Source: Microvirga sp. 17 mud 1-3 (lineage in GTDB: Bacteria; Pseudomonadota; Alphaproteobacteria; Rhizobiales; Beijerinckiaceae). From it: a stretch of DNA of 64,000 nt. The DNA is taken from assembly GCF_003151255.1 (NCBI RefSeq), contig NZ_CP029481.1, forward strand, positions 2,356,001 to 2,420,000. The letters run 5' to 3'. The notes below the pieces were generated by a model that worked only from the letters and a program-made list of their open reading frames with translations, did not search any database and was not told the DNA's origin. Made by a program: the position numbers and the translations under genes. The first letter of the stretch is position 1. The number at the start of each line of letters is the position of its first letter. Shown piece by piece: positions 46,139 to 55,510 of this stretch.

Positions 46139-47086
46139 TCACCTGTTCGGCAGGTGGCTTGCGAGAGCTTCGAGCACGGCCATGCGGACGGCGACGCCCA
46201 TCTCGACCTGCTCGCGGATGAGGGACTGCGCCCCGTCCGCCACCTCGGAGGCAATCTCTACGCCCCGGTTCATGGGGCCCGGATGCATCACCAGAGCGTC
46301 CGGCTTGGCATAGCTGAGCTTTTCCTGGTCGAGGCCGTAGAAGCGGAAATACTCCTTCACGGACGGGACGAAGGAGCCGTTCATGCGCTCGAGCTGGAGG
46401 CGCAGCATCATGACGATGTCGGCACCGTCGAGGCCCCGGCGCATATCCGTGAAGGTCTCGAAGCCGAGCCGGCCGATATCCGGCGGCAGCAGGGTCGAGG
46501 GCGCCACGAGGCGCACCCTTGCGCCCATGGCGGCGAGCAGGATCATGTTGGAGCGCGCGACGCGGGAATGGAGGATGTCGCCGCAGATCGCCACCGTCAG
46601 GCCCTCGATGCGGCCCTTGTTGCGGCGGATCGTGAGCGCGTCGAGGAGCGCCTGGGTCGGGTGCTCGTGAGCGCCGTCGCCGGCATTCACCACCGAGCAG
46701 TCAACCTTCTGGGCGAGGAGATGCACGGCGCCTGCCGCGTGGTGGCGCACGACGATCAGGTCCGGCCGCATGGCGTTGAGGGTCGCGGCGGTGTCGATCA
46801 GCGTCTCGCCCTTCTTCACCGACGAGGAGGCCACCGACATGTTCATCACGTCGGCGCCGAGACGCTTGCCGGCGATCTCGAAGGAGGATTGCGTGCGCGT
46901 CGACGGTTCGAAGAACAGGTTGATCTGGGTCCGGCCCCGCAAGGTCGATTTCTTCTTCTCGACCTGGCGGCTGACCTCGACCTGCGCGTCCGCGAGATCG
47001 AGAAGGGCCTGGATATCCAATGGGGAAAGCCCCTCGATGCCGAGCAGGTGTCGATGGGGGAAAACGGGTGGGGGCGCGTCATTCAT
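46139..47086 (-). CDS. pyrB: Aspartate carbamoyltransferase catalytic subunit
   Basis: A 315-residue enzyme joining carbamoyl phosphate and aspartate in pyrimidine synthesis. ATG 47086 opens [20 protein letters not shown]. The carbamoyl-phosphate site [18 protein letters not shown], the [13 protein letters not shown] loop, [14 protein letters not shown], and the aspartate-binding [12 protein letters not shown] are all present. No regulatory pyrI is adjacent; the inactive dihydroorotase encoded next is the likely holoenzyme partner. First gene of the run pyrB-pyrC'-plsY-dprA. Confidence 0.97.
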   Translation of the reverse strand: MNDAPPPVFPHRHLLGIEGLSPLDIQALLDLADAQVEVSRQVEKKKSTLRGRTQINLFFEPSTRTQSSFEIAGKRLGADVMNMSVASSSVKKGETLIDTAATLNAMRPDLIVVRHHAAGAVHLLAQKVDCSVVNAGDGAHEHPTQALLDALTIRRNKGRIEGLTVAICGDILHSRVARSNMILLAAMGARVRLVAPSTLLPPDIGRLGFETFTDMRRGLDGADIVMMLRLQLERMNGSFVPSVKEYFRFYGLDQEKLSYAKPDALVMHPGPMNRGVEIASEVADGAQSLIREQVEMGVAVRMAVLEALASHLPNR

Positions 47087-47198
47087 CTTAAAAAGATGGC
47101 TATAGGCGCAGTCGCCAGGAGCGGCAAGCGAAGTCTCGTGCGGCGCACACGAACTCCACACCCGCCAGACGGATCCTCCGGCCGTTGACAGGCGGGCA

Positions 47199-47909
47199 AT
47201 GCAGCCCGATCACTGCGCCATGCACCGCCACGCTTTCCTTCTCGTGGGTCTCCTGGCCCTCCCGCTCCTGCCTGCAGCGCCAGCCGCCGCCAAGGACAAG
47301 CCACACCTGTCCGTCACGATCGACGTCGCATCGCTCGGCGCGCCGCCCGACGAGGCGGCGGGTCCAGCGGATCTCGCGGCTGTCCTGTCTGCGCAGGAGT
47401 CTCGGAATCCCGCTCGGCAGGAGAGCGCCGTCCAAGATGCCCGCCAGACTCTGGCGCGCTTCCTCGAAGGCATGGGCGCGCCGGTGGACAAGGACGAGTT
47501 GAAGAAGGCCCGCCGGCTCTTCAAGGACGCGATGGAGGTTCTGGAGGCGGCCCTTGCGCCCGTGAAGGAGCGATTCGACCGGCCCCGCCCCTTCCGGGCA
47601 AGCGATGAGGTCAGGCCGTGCCCGGTCCGGCTGCCCCGGAGCAGCTCCTTCCCGTCCACCCATGCGGCCACGGGAACGCTCTTCGCGGCCCTGCTCGCCC
47701 ATGTGGCGCCCGAGCGGAGGGCCCTGCTGGAGGAGCGGGGCCTCGATTACGGCTGGAGCCGGGTGGTATGCGGCTTCCACTACCCCTCCGACGTGGAGGC
47801 GGGGCGCGCAGGCGGACGCCTGGTCGCCGCGGCCCTCCTGAAGGACCCGGTCTTCGTCGCGCGGCTCGATGCGACGGCTCCCCGGCTGCGGAAGGCTCTC
47901 GGCCTCTAG
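47199..47909 (+). CDS. PAP2-family (class A nonspecific type) acid phosphatase
   Basis: A 236-residue exported phosphatase. An n-region of basic/histidine residues is followed by [20 protein letters not shown], a signal peptide. The three PAP2 motifs are present: KERFDRPRP (K-x6-RP), [11 protein letters not shown] (PSxH) and [12 protein letters not shown] (SR-x5-H-x3-D). It removes phosphate from various monoesters in the periplasm. Translation could also begin at ATG 47220 (MHRHAF), which gives a more ordinary signal peptide; 47199 is chosen because GGCGGG precedes it. Divergent from pyrB. Confidence 0.88.
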   Translation: MQPDHCAMHRHAFLLVGLLALPLLPAAPAAAKDKPHLSVTIDVASLGAPPDEAAGPADLAAVLSAQESRNPARQESAVQDARQTLARFLEGMGAPVDKDELKKARRLFKDAMEVLEAALAPVKERFDRPRPFRASDEVRPCPVRLPRSSSFPSTHAATGTLFAALLAHVAPERRALLEERGLDYGWSRVVCGFHYPSDVEAGRAGGRLVAAALLKDPVFVARLDATAPRLRKALGL

Positions 47910-47976
47910 GCCGATCCCGATGTCCCCTCCTGGCCGATCTGCCCTATAGTCTGGGACGATATCGGCGGGACGCTCC

Positions 47977-49620
47977 ATGACCCAGCAGACTCACGACGTC
48001 TTCAACCAGCCTCCGCCCTTCGGCGACGTGAACCTGATCGCCGCGCACCGGGCACTCTGCGACACCCTCGCGGCCAACGGAGTCGAGGTCGGGCCGGAGA
48101 GACTCGAAACCTTCGGCGCAGCCTGGGGCACCGCGGGACGGCTCGATCTTGGGCGCCTTGCCAACGAGAACCCGCCGAAGCTCCGGACTTTCGATTCCCG
48201 CGGCTTCCGCATCGACGCCGTAGAGTTCCACCCGGCCTATCACGCGCTGATGCAGGCCAGCATCGCAGACGGCCTCCATGCTTCCACCTGGGACGGCGCC
48301 GACCCTGCGCGGCCGAGGGGCCGGGGCCATGTGGCGCGCGCGGCCCGGCTCTATACGGTCGCGGGGGTGGAGAGCGGCCATGTCTGCCCCCTCACCATGA
48401 CCCACGCCTCGGTCGCGGCGCTTGCGGTCTCCCCGACCCTCTTGAAGGAATGGCTGCCACGGATCGTCTCACGGGCCTACGATTCCCGTTTCATCCCGTT
48501 CTGGGAGAAGACAGGCGTGACCCTGGGCATGGGCATGACCGAGAAGCAGGGCGGCACGGATGTTCGGGCCAACACGACCCGCGCCGAGTCGAAGGCCGGG
48601 GACGAGTACCTGCTGACCGGCCACAAATGGTTCATGTCGGCGCCCATGTGCGATGCCTTTCTGGTGCTGGCGCAGGCGCCCGGCGGGTTGACCTGCTTCC
48701 TGATGCCCCGTTTCCGGCCGGACGGCTCCCTCAACGGGATCCATCTGCAGCGGCTCAAGGACAAGCTCGGCAACCGCTCCAACGCCTCCTCGGAGGTCGA
48801 GTTCGAGCGGGCCTTCGCCTGGCGGGTCGGCGAGGAGGGACGCGGCGTGCGGACCATCATCGAGATGGTGCAGCTCACCCGCCTCGACTGTGCCGTGGCT
48901 TCCGCCGGGCTCGTCCGGATGGGACTGGCCCAGGCCCTTCACCATGCCCGGCACCGCAGCGTCTTCCAGAAGAGGCTGATCGACCAGCCGGCCATGCGGG
49001 CGGTCCTGGCGGATCTCGCCCTGGAGAACGAGGCTATGACGGCCCTCGCCTTACGTGCCGCCCGCAGCTTCGACGACGCGCCGGAGGACGAGCGCGAGGC
49101 CGGCTACGCCCGGCTCGTCACGCCGGCAGCCAAGTTCGGGATCTGCAAGGCCGCGCCCCGCCTGATCTACGAGGCGATGGAATGCCTGGGCGGCAACGGC
49201 TACGTGGAGGAAAGCCCTCTGCCCCGCCTCTACCGGGAGGCGCCCGTCAACGCGATCTGGGAGGGCTCCGGCAACGTGATCGCCCTCGATATTCTCCGGG
49301 CCGAGACCCGGGAACCGGAGGCGGCCGCAGCCGCGCTCGACCATCTCATGGCCGGAATCGCCGACCTGCCGGGCGCCCGGGACGCGGCCCGGGACATTCT
49401 CCTGGCGCTCCATTCCCCGGACGCGGAGGCCAAGGCCCGGCTGATCGCCGACCGGCTCTATACGCTGGCCGCCACGGCAGCTTTGGCCGAGGCCGCTCCC
49501 CCCGAAATCGTCGAGGCCTATGCCCTCACGCGGCTCGACCGGCCGGCCAGGATGATCGGCGCGAACGAGGTCGGGAGTGCCGCAAAAACCTTGCTGGACA
49601 GGGCCTTGACCACCATATGA
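47977..49620 (+). CDS. aidB: AidB-like acyl-CoA dehydrogenase family protein
   Basis: A 547-residue flavoprotein-family member whose length and motifs match E. coli AidB (541 residues) rather than ordinary acyl-CoA dehydrogenases. Markers: the N-terminal FNQPPPFGDVNL block, GMGMTEKQGGTDVRANTT, LTGHKWFMSAPMCDAFLVLA, and LYREAPVNAIWEGSGNVIAL, which contains the catalytic-type glutamate region. AidB is induced by alkylating agents, binds FAD and DNA, and its exact function is debated. The gene has its own leader and is followed by a terminator-like hairpin. Confidence 0.9.
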   Translation: MTQQTHDVFNQPPPFGDVNLIAAHRALCDTLAANGVEVGPERLETFGAAWGTAGRLDLGRLANENPPKLRTFDSRGFRIDAVEFHPAYHALMQASIADGLHASTWDGADPARPRGRGHVARAARLYTVAGVESGHVCPLTMTHASVAALAVSPTLLKEWLPRIVSRAYDSRFIPFWEKTGVTLGMGMTEKQGGTDVRANTTRAESKAGDEYLLTGHKWFMSAPMCDAFLVLAQAPGGLTCFLMPRFRPDGSLNGIHLQRLKDKLGNRSNASSEVEFERAFAWRVGEEGRGVRTIIEMVQLTRLDCAVASAGLVRMGLAQALHHARHRSVFQKRLIDQPAMRAVLADLALENEAMTALALRAARSFDDAPEDEREAGYARLVTPAAKFGICKAAPRLIYEAMECLGGNGYVEESPLPRLYREAPVNAIWEGSGNVIALDILRAETREPEAAAAALDHLMAGIADLPGARDAARDILLALHSPDAEAKARLIADRLYTLAATAALAEAAPPEIVEAYALTRLDRPARMIGANEVGSAAKTLLDRALTTI

Positions 49621-49681
49621 CAAGGGTGGGGAGCGGCCGGATTTGACTTGTCGGCGTTCATCCACCACTTATCCCGCCCCG

Positions 49682-49709
49682 CGACGGTCGAGGGCCGACC
49701 GTCGGTTTT
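49682..49709 (+). terminator. Hairpin with T tract between aidB and topA
   Basis: CGACGGTC (49682-49689) pairs with GACCGTCG (49697-49704) and is followed by GTTTT. It lies about 60 bases after the aidB stop. A promoter-like TTGACT (49643-49648) with ACTTAT (49667-49672) stands just before it, so it could alternatively be a leader hairpin of the topA message. Confidence 0.6.
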
Positions 49710-49755
49710 GCCGTCCCATTCGAGCTTTGGCTCGCGGCTACGTAGGAAGTCGCAC

Positions 49756-52473
49756 ATGAAAGTCGTCGTCGTCGAGTCGCCCGCCAAGGCCAAGACGATC
49801 AACAAGTATCTCGGCAAGGATTACGAGGTCCTGGCCTCCTTCGGGCACATCCGAGATTTGCCCGCCAAGGACGGCTCGGTCGACCCGGATGCCGATTTCC
49901 GCATGGTCTGGACCGTCGAGGACCGGGGCTCCAAGCGGGTGAACGATATCGCCAAGGCGATCAAGGGCGCCGAGAAGCTCATCCTGGCCACCGACCCGGA
50001 CCGGGAGGGCGAGGCGATCTCCTGGCACGTGGTCGAGGCTTTGCGTGAGAAGCGCGCCCTCAAGGACCTGCCGGTCGAGCGCGTCACCTTCAACGCCATT
50101 ACCAAAGACGCCGTACAGACGGCGCTTCGCCAGCCGCGCGAGATCGACCAGGCGCTGGTCGATGCCTATCTGGCCCGCCGCGCCCTCGATTATCTCGTCG
50201 GCTTCACGCTCTCGCCCGTGCTCTGGCGCAAGCTGCCCGGCGCCCGCTCGGCCGGCCGCGTCCAGTCGGTGGCGCTGCGCCTCGTCTGCGACCGCGAGCT
50301 CGAGATCGAGACCTTCAAGACCCAGGAATACTGGTCGCTCATCGCCACCCTGGCGACGAAGGACGGCGGCATCTTTGATGCCCGCCTCGTGGGTGCTGAC
50401 GGCAAGAAGATCACGCGGCTCGACATCGGCAGCGGCGAAGAGGCCGAGGCCTTCAAGCGGGACCTGGAGCTCGCGACCTTCGCGGTGGCGAACATCGAGG
50501 CGAAGCCCGCCAAGCGCCACCCCTACCCGCCTTTCACCACCTCGACCCTGCAGCAGGAGGCCTCCCGCAAGCTCGGCCTGGCGCCGGCGCAGACCATGCG
50601 CATCGCCCAGCGCCTCTACGAGGGCGTCGATATCGGCGGCGAGACAGTGGGTCTCATCACCTATATGCGAACCGACGGCGTAGACATGGCGCCCGAGGCC
50701 GTGCAGGCCGCCCGCCGGGTCATCGGCAAGGAATATGGCGAGCGCTACGTCCCCGGCGTGCCGCGCAAATACACCACGAAGGCCAAAAACGCGCAGGAGG
50801 CTCACGAGGCCATCCGCCCGACCGATATGGGCCGCCTCCCGAAGCACGTCGCAAAGTATCTCGAACCCGAGCAGGCGAAGCTCTACGACCTGATCTGGAC
50901 CCGCACGGTCGCGAGCCAGATGGAATCGGCCGAGCTGGAGCGGACCACGGTCGACGTGACCGCCCAGGTGGGCCCGCGCAAGCTCGATCTGCGCGCCACC
51001 GGCCAGGTGGTAAAGTTCGACGGCTTCCTGACCCTCTACAACGAGAGCCGGGACGACGATCCCGACGACGAGGAAGGCCGCCTGCCGCCCATGAAGGCGG
51101 GCGATTCCCTTGAGCGCCGCCGCATCGTGGCGAACCAGCACTTCACCGAGCCGCCGCCGCGCTATTCCGAGGCGAGCCTCGTCAAGCGCATGGAGGAGCT
51201 CGGCATCGGCCGGCCCTCCACCTACGCGGCCGTGCTCCAGACCCTGCGCGACCGCGAATATGTGCGCATCGAGAAGAAGCGGCTCATGCCCGAGGATAAG
51301 GGCCGCATCGTCACGGCCTTCCTGGAGAGCTTCTTCCGCCGCTACGTGGAATACGACTTCACGGCGGACCTGGAGGAGCAGCTCGACCGGATCTCCAACA
51401 GCGAGATCGACTGGAAGCAGGTGCTGCGCGATTTCTGGCAGGATTTCTCGGCCGCCATCGGCGAGACCAAGGAGCTGCGCACTGCCGAGGTGCTGGAAGC
51501 CCTCAACGAGCTTCTGGGCCCGCACATCTTCCCCGACAAGGGCGACGGCTCGAACCCCCGCACCTGCCCGACCTGCGGCACGGGGCAGCTCTCCCTCAAG
51601 CTCGGCAAGTTCGGCGCCTTCATCGGCTGCTCCAACTATCCCGAGTGCAAATACACGCGCCAGCTCGCGGCCTCAGGGGTCGATGGCGATGGGGAAGGCT
51701 CGTCCGAGAACGGCGGCACCCCGGGCGTGAAGGTTCTGGGCGACGACCCGGAGACGGGACTGCAGGTCACCCTGCGGGACGGCCGCTTCGGTCCCTTCGT
51801 GCAGCTCGGCGAGGGCGAGAAGCCGAAGCGCTCCTCGATTCCGAAGGGCATGTCTCCCGCCCTGGTGGATCTGGAGAAAGCCCTCAAGCTCCTGTCCCTG
51901 CCCCGCACGGTGGCGATGCATCCGGAGACCGGAGAGCCGATCCTCGCCAGCATCGGCCGCTATGGTCCTTACGTGCAACACGGCAAGACCTACGCCAATC
52001 TGGGCAAGGACGATGACGTGCTGGAGATCGGCGCGAACCGCGCCATCGACCTGATCATTGCCAAGGAGAGCGGCGCCGGCGGTTTCCGCCGGGGTGCCGC
52101 CGATCCGGGCCGGCCTCTCGGGGAGGATCCGGAAAGCGGAAAGCCCATCGTCGTGAAGGCGGGACGCTTCGGCCCCTACGTGACCGACGGCGAAACCAAC
52201 GCCACCCTGCCCAAGGCCGTCGCGGCCGAGGCCGTGACCCTCGACGAGGCAATCGGCCTCCTCAATGCCCGCCGGGCCATGGGCGGGAGCAAGAAATCCG
52301 CCCGGGGCCGGAAGACAGCCGCTAAGAAGGCGCCTGCCAAGAAGGCTACCGCCGCCAAGGCTCCGGCAAAGAAGGCCGCTAAGAAAGCGGACGGAAAGAC
52401 TGCCACAAAGGCAGCGGTTGCCAAAAAGCCCGCAACCCGCAAAGCTTCCGGGAAGGCCGCCAAGGCCTCCTGA
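49756..52473 (+). CDS. topA: DNA topoisomerase I
   Basis: A 905-residue type IA topoisomerase that relaxes negative supercoils. ATG 49756 (AGGAAG upstream) starts directly with the TOPRIM domain (MKVVVVESPAKAKTINKYLG). The catalytic tyrosine is in VGLITYMRTDGVD near residue 305. One C-terminal zinc finger is visible (RTCPTCGTGQ with GCSNYPECKY, near 600-640), followed by three topoisomerase C-terminal repeats each with a GRFGPF/GRYGPY core. The last 60 residues are a lysine/alanine-rich tail (AAKKAPAKKA type), common in actinobacterial and rhizobial enzymes. Confidence 0.97.
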   Translation: MKVVVVESPAKAKTINKYLGKDYEVLASFGHIRDLPAKDGSVDPDADFRMVWTVEDRGSKRVNDIAKAIKGAEKLILATDPDREGEAISWHVVEALREKRALKDLPVERVTFNAITKDAVQTALRQPREIDQALVDAYLARRALDYLVGFTLSPVLWRKLPGARSAGRVQSVALRLVCDRELEIETFKTQEYWSLIATLATKDGGIFDARLVGADGKKITRLDIGSGEEAEAFKRDLELATFAVANIEAKPAKRHPYPPFTTSTLQQEASRKLGLAPAQTMRIAQRLYEGVDIGGETVGLITYMRTDGVDMAPEAVQAARRVIGKEYGERYVPGVPRKYTTKAKNAQEAHEAIRPTDMGRLPKHVAKYLEPEQAKLYDLIWTRTVASQMESAELERTTVDVTAQVGPRKLDLRATGQVVKFDGFLTLYNESRDDDPDDEEGRLPPMKAGDSLERRRIVANQHFTEPPPRYSEASLVKRMEELGIGRPSTYAAVLQTLRDREYVRIEKKRLMPEDKGRIVTAFLESFFRRYVEYDFTADLEEQLDRISNSEIDWKQVLRDFWQDFSAAIGETKELRTAEVLEALNELLGPHIFPDKGDGSNPRTCPTCGTGQLSLKLGKFGAFIGCSNYPECKYTRQLAASGVDGDGEGSSENGGTPGVKVLGDDPETGLQVTLRDGRFGPFVQLGEGEKPKRSSIPKGMSPALVDLEKALKLLSLPRTVAMHPETGEPILASIGRYGPYVQHGKTYANLGKDDDVLEIGANRAIDLIIAKESGAGGFRRGAADPGRPLGEDPESGKPIVVKAGRFGPYVTDGETNATLPKAVAAEAVTLDEAIGLLNARRAMGGSKKSARGRKTAAKKAPAKKATAAKAPAKKAAKKADGKTATKAAVAKKPATRKASGKAAKAS

Positions 52474-52481
52474 GGAGCGCG

Positions 52482-52973
52482 ATGGAACAGCTGATGGCCT
52501 TTCTCCCGCCCGAGACAGGCGAGACGGTGCTCCGTCTCGTGGTCGCGACATTGGCGGGGATGGCCATCGGCCTGAACCGGGACCTGAAGGACAAGCCCAT
52601 CGGGATGCGCACCCTCGGGCTGGTATCCCTCAGCTCCGCCATGCTGGTGCTGTCGGGCTCGGTCTATGAAGGCCTGTTCTATGGTGAGGATGCCATGAGC
52701 CGCGTGATTCAGGGCATCATGACCGGGCTCGGCTTTCTCGGAGCGGGCGTGATCCTGCGTGATCGCAGCCGGATGGAGGTTCAGGGGCTGACGACGGCCG
52801 CAACCGTCTGGGTTGCGGCCGCCCTCGGAATCGCCGCAGGCCTCGGTGCCTGGATGATTACGGGCCTCGGATGCACCCTCGCGCTAGCGCTGCTCGTGCT
52901 GGGTAAACCCGTGGAGTCCTTCGTGAATCGCCTCTTCGGCAGCCGCGATCCTGGCAAAGAAACGAGCGGCTAG
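52482..52973 (+). CDS. MgtC/SapB family membrane protein
   Basis: A 163-residue membrane protein with four to five spans. The MgtC core is clear: TLAGMAIGLNRDLKDKPIGM near residues 22-42, the conserved RTLGLVSLSSAML, and IMTGLGFLGAGVILRDRSRM near 85-105, then GLTTAATVWVAAALGIAAG. It lacks the C-terminal cytoplasmic domain of virulence MgtC, as do most environmental members, which have been linked to magnesium limitation and growth at low magnesium. It starts nine bases after topA and is probably cotranscribed with it. Confidence 0.92.
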   Translation: MEQLMAFLPPETGETVLRLVVATLAGMAIGLNRDLKDKPIGMRTLGLVSLSSAMLVLSGSVYEGLFYGEDAMSRVIQGIMTGLGFLGAGVILRDRSRMEVQGLTTAATVWVAAALGIAAGLGAWMITGLGCTLALALLVLGKPVESFVNRLFGSRDPGKETSG

Positions 52974-53164
52974 CCGACCAGGGCGTAAAGAGCCACGAGT
53001 GCCACGGCCGCAAGGCCGGCCAGGAACAGGCCGAGGGGCAGCCCCGTTCGGGATTGGGGCGCGAGAGTCTCCGGCTCGTCGAAGGCGAACGCCTCCCCGG
53101 CCGTACGAGCTGCACGGCTCAGATGGAGCTGTTGTGCCGTCCCCAGGGTCGTCCGCATCGTCAC
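52970..53164 (-). CDS. Small single-span membrane protein behind a stress-type promoter
   Basis: A 64-residue protein with a polar N-terminal part (TAGEAFAFDEPETLAPQSRT) and one C-terminal membrane segment (GLFLAGLAAVALVALYALVG). GTG 53164 is chosen because GGAGG lies six bases upstream; ATG 53158 is an alternative. A perfect GGAAC-N17-CGTT element on the same strand ends 40 bases upstream, the consensus of EcfG general stress promoters. The stop overlaps the end of the convergent mgtC-like gene by four bases. Function unknown; probably a stress-induced membrane protein. Confidence 0.65.
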   Translation of the reverse strand: MTMRTTLGTAQQLHLSRAARTAGEAFAFDEPETLAPQSRTGLPLGLFLAGLAAVALVALYALVG

Positions 53165-53203
53165 TGCGAGCCTCCGTTAAGCGTTCGCTAAGCCTAACCG
53201 TCC

Positions 53204-53229
53204 AACGTGAACAAGAGCTAAACTGTTCC
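53204..53229 (-). promoter_or_regulatory. EcfG-type general stress promoter
   Basis: Reading the - strand, GGAAC (53229-53225) and CGTT (53207-53204) are separated by exactly 17 bases, matching the alphaproteobacterial EcfG/RpoE2/SigT consensus. Transcription would begin near 53197, about 33 bases before the GTG of the small membrane protein gene, with the GGAGG ribosome site in between. Confidence 0.7.
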
Positions 53230-53359
53230 GATGTCTGAAGGGAAGATGTTCTTTGGGCGAGGCCCCGGCCACGAAGGGTCTTCCCCGTTGGCGCATTTTG
53301 TGGCTTGTGCTTCATGATCGCACTTCACGTTTACGTTTTGTTCTCTTATGAATTAAAGA

Positions 53360-55468
53360 ATGAAAACCAATGCCAAGAAACGCGAATCAGCACGGACGAA
53401 AGTCCCCATGACCGATAACGACGATCTCTTCGGCGGCGGGTCGGCACCTGCCCGGCGGGCCGCCCCTGCTTCGGCACGGAGCGCCGCGAAAGTCTCCCGC
53501 AGCGCTCCCGAGGGCACGCCCGGCGAAAGCGGCTACGATGCCTCCACCATCGAGGTGCTGGAGGGGCTGGAGCCCGTTCGGCGTCGCCCGGGCATGTATA
53601 TCGGCGGCACGGACGAAAAGGCCCTCCACCACCTCTTCGCCGAGGTGATCGACAATTCCATGGACGAGGCGGTCGCGGGCCACGCGAGCTTCATCGAGGT
53701 GGAGCTGGAGGAAGGCAACTGGCTCTCCGTCACCGATAACGGCCGCGGCATCCCGGTCGACCCGCACCCGAAATTCCCGAAGAAATCCGCGCTCGAGGTC
53801 ATCATGACCACGCTTCATGCGGGCGGAAAGTTCGACTCGAAGGTCTATGAGACCTCGGGCGGCCTGCACGGCGTCGGCGTGTCGGTGGTGAACGCGCTCT
53901 CGGATACCCTGGAGGTGGAGGTGGCCCGCGGCCAGACCCTCTACCGGCAGGTCTTCTCCCGGGGCATCCCGAAGACGAAGCTCGAGACGGTCGGGCGGGT
54001 CCTCAACCGGCGGGGCACGAAGGTGCGTTTCCGGCCGGACGTCCAGATCTTCGGTAAGGACGCCCATTTCCTTCCGCGCCGCCTGTTCAAGATGGCGCGC
54101 TCGAAGGCCTATCTGTTCGGCGGCGTCGAGATCCGCTGGAAATGCGCCCCTTCCCTGCTGGAAGGCGTCGACAACGTTCCGGCCGAAGCGACCTTCAAGT
54201 TCCCGAACGGGCTGAAGGACTATCTCGTCCACGACATCGAGGGGAAAGAGCTGGTCACCGACCAGATCTTCTCCGGCAAGATCACCAAGCCCGGCAGCCA
54301 CGGCTCGCTGGAATGGGCGGTCGCCTGGATGACGAACGAGGACGGCTTCTCGATCTCTTACTGCAACACCGTTCCCACTCCCGAGGGCGGTACTCATGAG
54401 AACGGCCTGCGCATCGCGCTCCTGCGCGCGCTCCGCGACCATGCGGAACGCGTCGGCCAGCAGAAGCGCATGGCGGCGGTGACCACCGACGACGTGATGG
54501 CGACCTGCGCGTCCATGCTGTCGGTCTTCATCCGCGAGCCGGAATTCCAGGGCCAGACCAAGGACAAGCTGGCGACCGTGGAAGCAGGCCGCATCGTCGA
54601 ATCCGCCATCCGCGATACCTTCGACCACTGGCTCGCGGCTTCGCCGCAGCAGGCCAACAAGCTGCTCGACTGGGTGATCGACCGGGCTGAGGAGCGCCTG
54701 CGCCGGCGCCAGGAGAAGGAGGTCGCCCGCAAATCCGCGACCCGCAAGCTGCGCCTGCCCGGCAAGCTCGCCGACTGCACCAATGCGGGCGCCAAAGGCT
54801 CGGAGTTGTTCATCGTCGAGGGTGACTCGGCCGGCGGCTCGGCCAAGCAGGCGCGGGACCGCGCCACACAGGCCGTGCTTCCTCTGCGTGGCAAGATCCT
54901 CAACGTCGCTTCGGCCGGCCGGGACAAGCTGCACCAGAACCAGCAGCTCTCCGACCTCGTCCAGGCGCTGGGCTGCGGCACGGGCTCCCACTACAAGGAC
55001 AGCGACCTCCGCTACGACCGGGTCATCATCATGACCGATGCGGACGTGGACGGCGCCCATATCGCGTCGCTGCTCATCACCTTCTTCTACCGGCAGATGC
55101 CGCGTCTCATCGACGGCGGGCATCTCTATCTCGCGGTGCCGCCCCTCTACCGGCTCACTCAGGGCACCAAGTCCGCCTATGCCCGTGACGATGCAGATCG
55201 GGACCGGCTGCTCAAGACCGTGTTCAAGGGCAACGGAAAGGTCGAGATCGGCCGCTTCAAGGGCCTCGGCGAGATGCTGCCGAGCCAGTTGAAGGAAACC
55301 ACCATGGACCCGAGGAAGCGCCTGCTCCTGAAGGTGGTGGTCGAGGCCGAGGACAAGCCGGAAGCCAGCGATGCGGTGGAGCGCCTGATGGGCAACAAGC
55401 CCGAAGCCCGCTTCGCCTTCATCCAGGAGCGCGCAGCCTTCGCGGACGAGGCAGCTCTGGACATCTGA
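53360..55468 (+). CDS. parE: DNA topoisomerase IV subunit B
   Basis: A 702-residue type IIA topoisomerase subunit that powers chromosome decatenation with ParC. A disordered serine/alanine-rich head of about 60 residues precedes the ATPase domain: EVLEGLEPVRRRPGMYIGGT, EVIDNSMDEAVAGH, the ATP-lid region TSGGLHGVGVSVVNALS. The TOPRIM domain near residue 485 has FIVEGDSAGGSAKQARDR and MTDADVDGAHIA. The second ATG at 53408 (MTDNDDLFGGGS) may be the true start, since that is a usual family N-terminus; the first gives 16 extra basic residues. Confidence 0.95.
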   Translation: MKTNAKKRESARTKVPMTDNDDLFGGGSAPARRAAPASARSAAKVSRSAPEGTPGESGYDASTIEVLEGLEPVRRRPGMYIGGTDEKALHHLFAEVIDNSMDEAVAGHASFIEVELEEGNWLSVTDNGRGIPVDPHPKFPKKSALEVIMTTLHAGGKFDSKVYETSGGLHGVGVSVVNALSDTLEVEVARGQTLYRQVFSRGIPKTKLETVGRVLNRRGTKVRFRPDVQIFGKDAHFLPRRLFKMARSKAYLFGGVEIRWKCAPSLLEGVDNVPAEATFKFPNGLKDYLVHDIEGKELVTDQIFSGKITKPGSHGSLEWAVAWMTNEDGFSISYCNTVPTPEGGTHENGLRIALLRALRDHAERVGQQKRMAAVTTDDVMATCASMLSVFIREPEFQGQTKDKLATVEAGRIVESAIRDTFDHWLAASPQQANKLLDWVIDRAEERLRRRQEKEVARKSATRKLRLPGKLADCTNAGAKGSELFIVEGDSAGGSAKQARDRATQAVLPLRGKILNVASAGRDKLHQNQQLSDLVQALGCGTGSHYKDSDLRYDRVIIMTDADVDGAHIASLLITFFYRQMPRLIDGGHLYLAVPPLYRLTQGTKSAYARDDADRDRLLKTVFKGNGKVEIGRFKGLGEMLPSQLKETTMDPRKRLLLKVVVEAEDKPEASDAVERLMGNKPEARFAFIQERAAFADEAALDI

Positions 55469-55471
55469 CAC

Positions 55472-55500
55472 GGCGCCCCGAAAGGGGCGCCTGTCTCTTA
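55472..55500. terminator. Terminator-type hairpin between parE and a convergent hydrolase gene
   Basis: GGCGCCCC-GAAA-GGGGCGCC forms a perfect 8-base stem with a stable GAAA tetraloop (55472-55491), starting three bases after the parE stop and followed by TGTCTCTT. It lies in the 42-base gap between convergent genes and may stop both transcripts. Confidence 0.75.
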
Positions 55501-55510
55501 GGCGGAGACC

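Noticed and set aside
49738..51525. 595-codon - strand open frame inside topA
   Set aside because: Antisense shadow of topA with no family resemblance.
53387..55471. 694-codon - strand open frame inside parE
   Set aside because: Antisense shadow of a complete parE gene.
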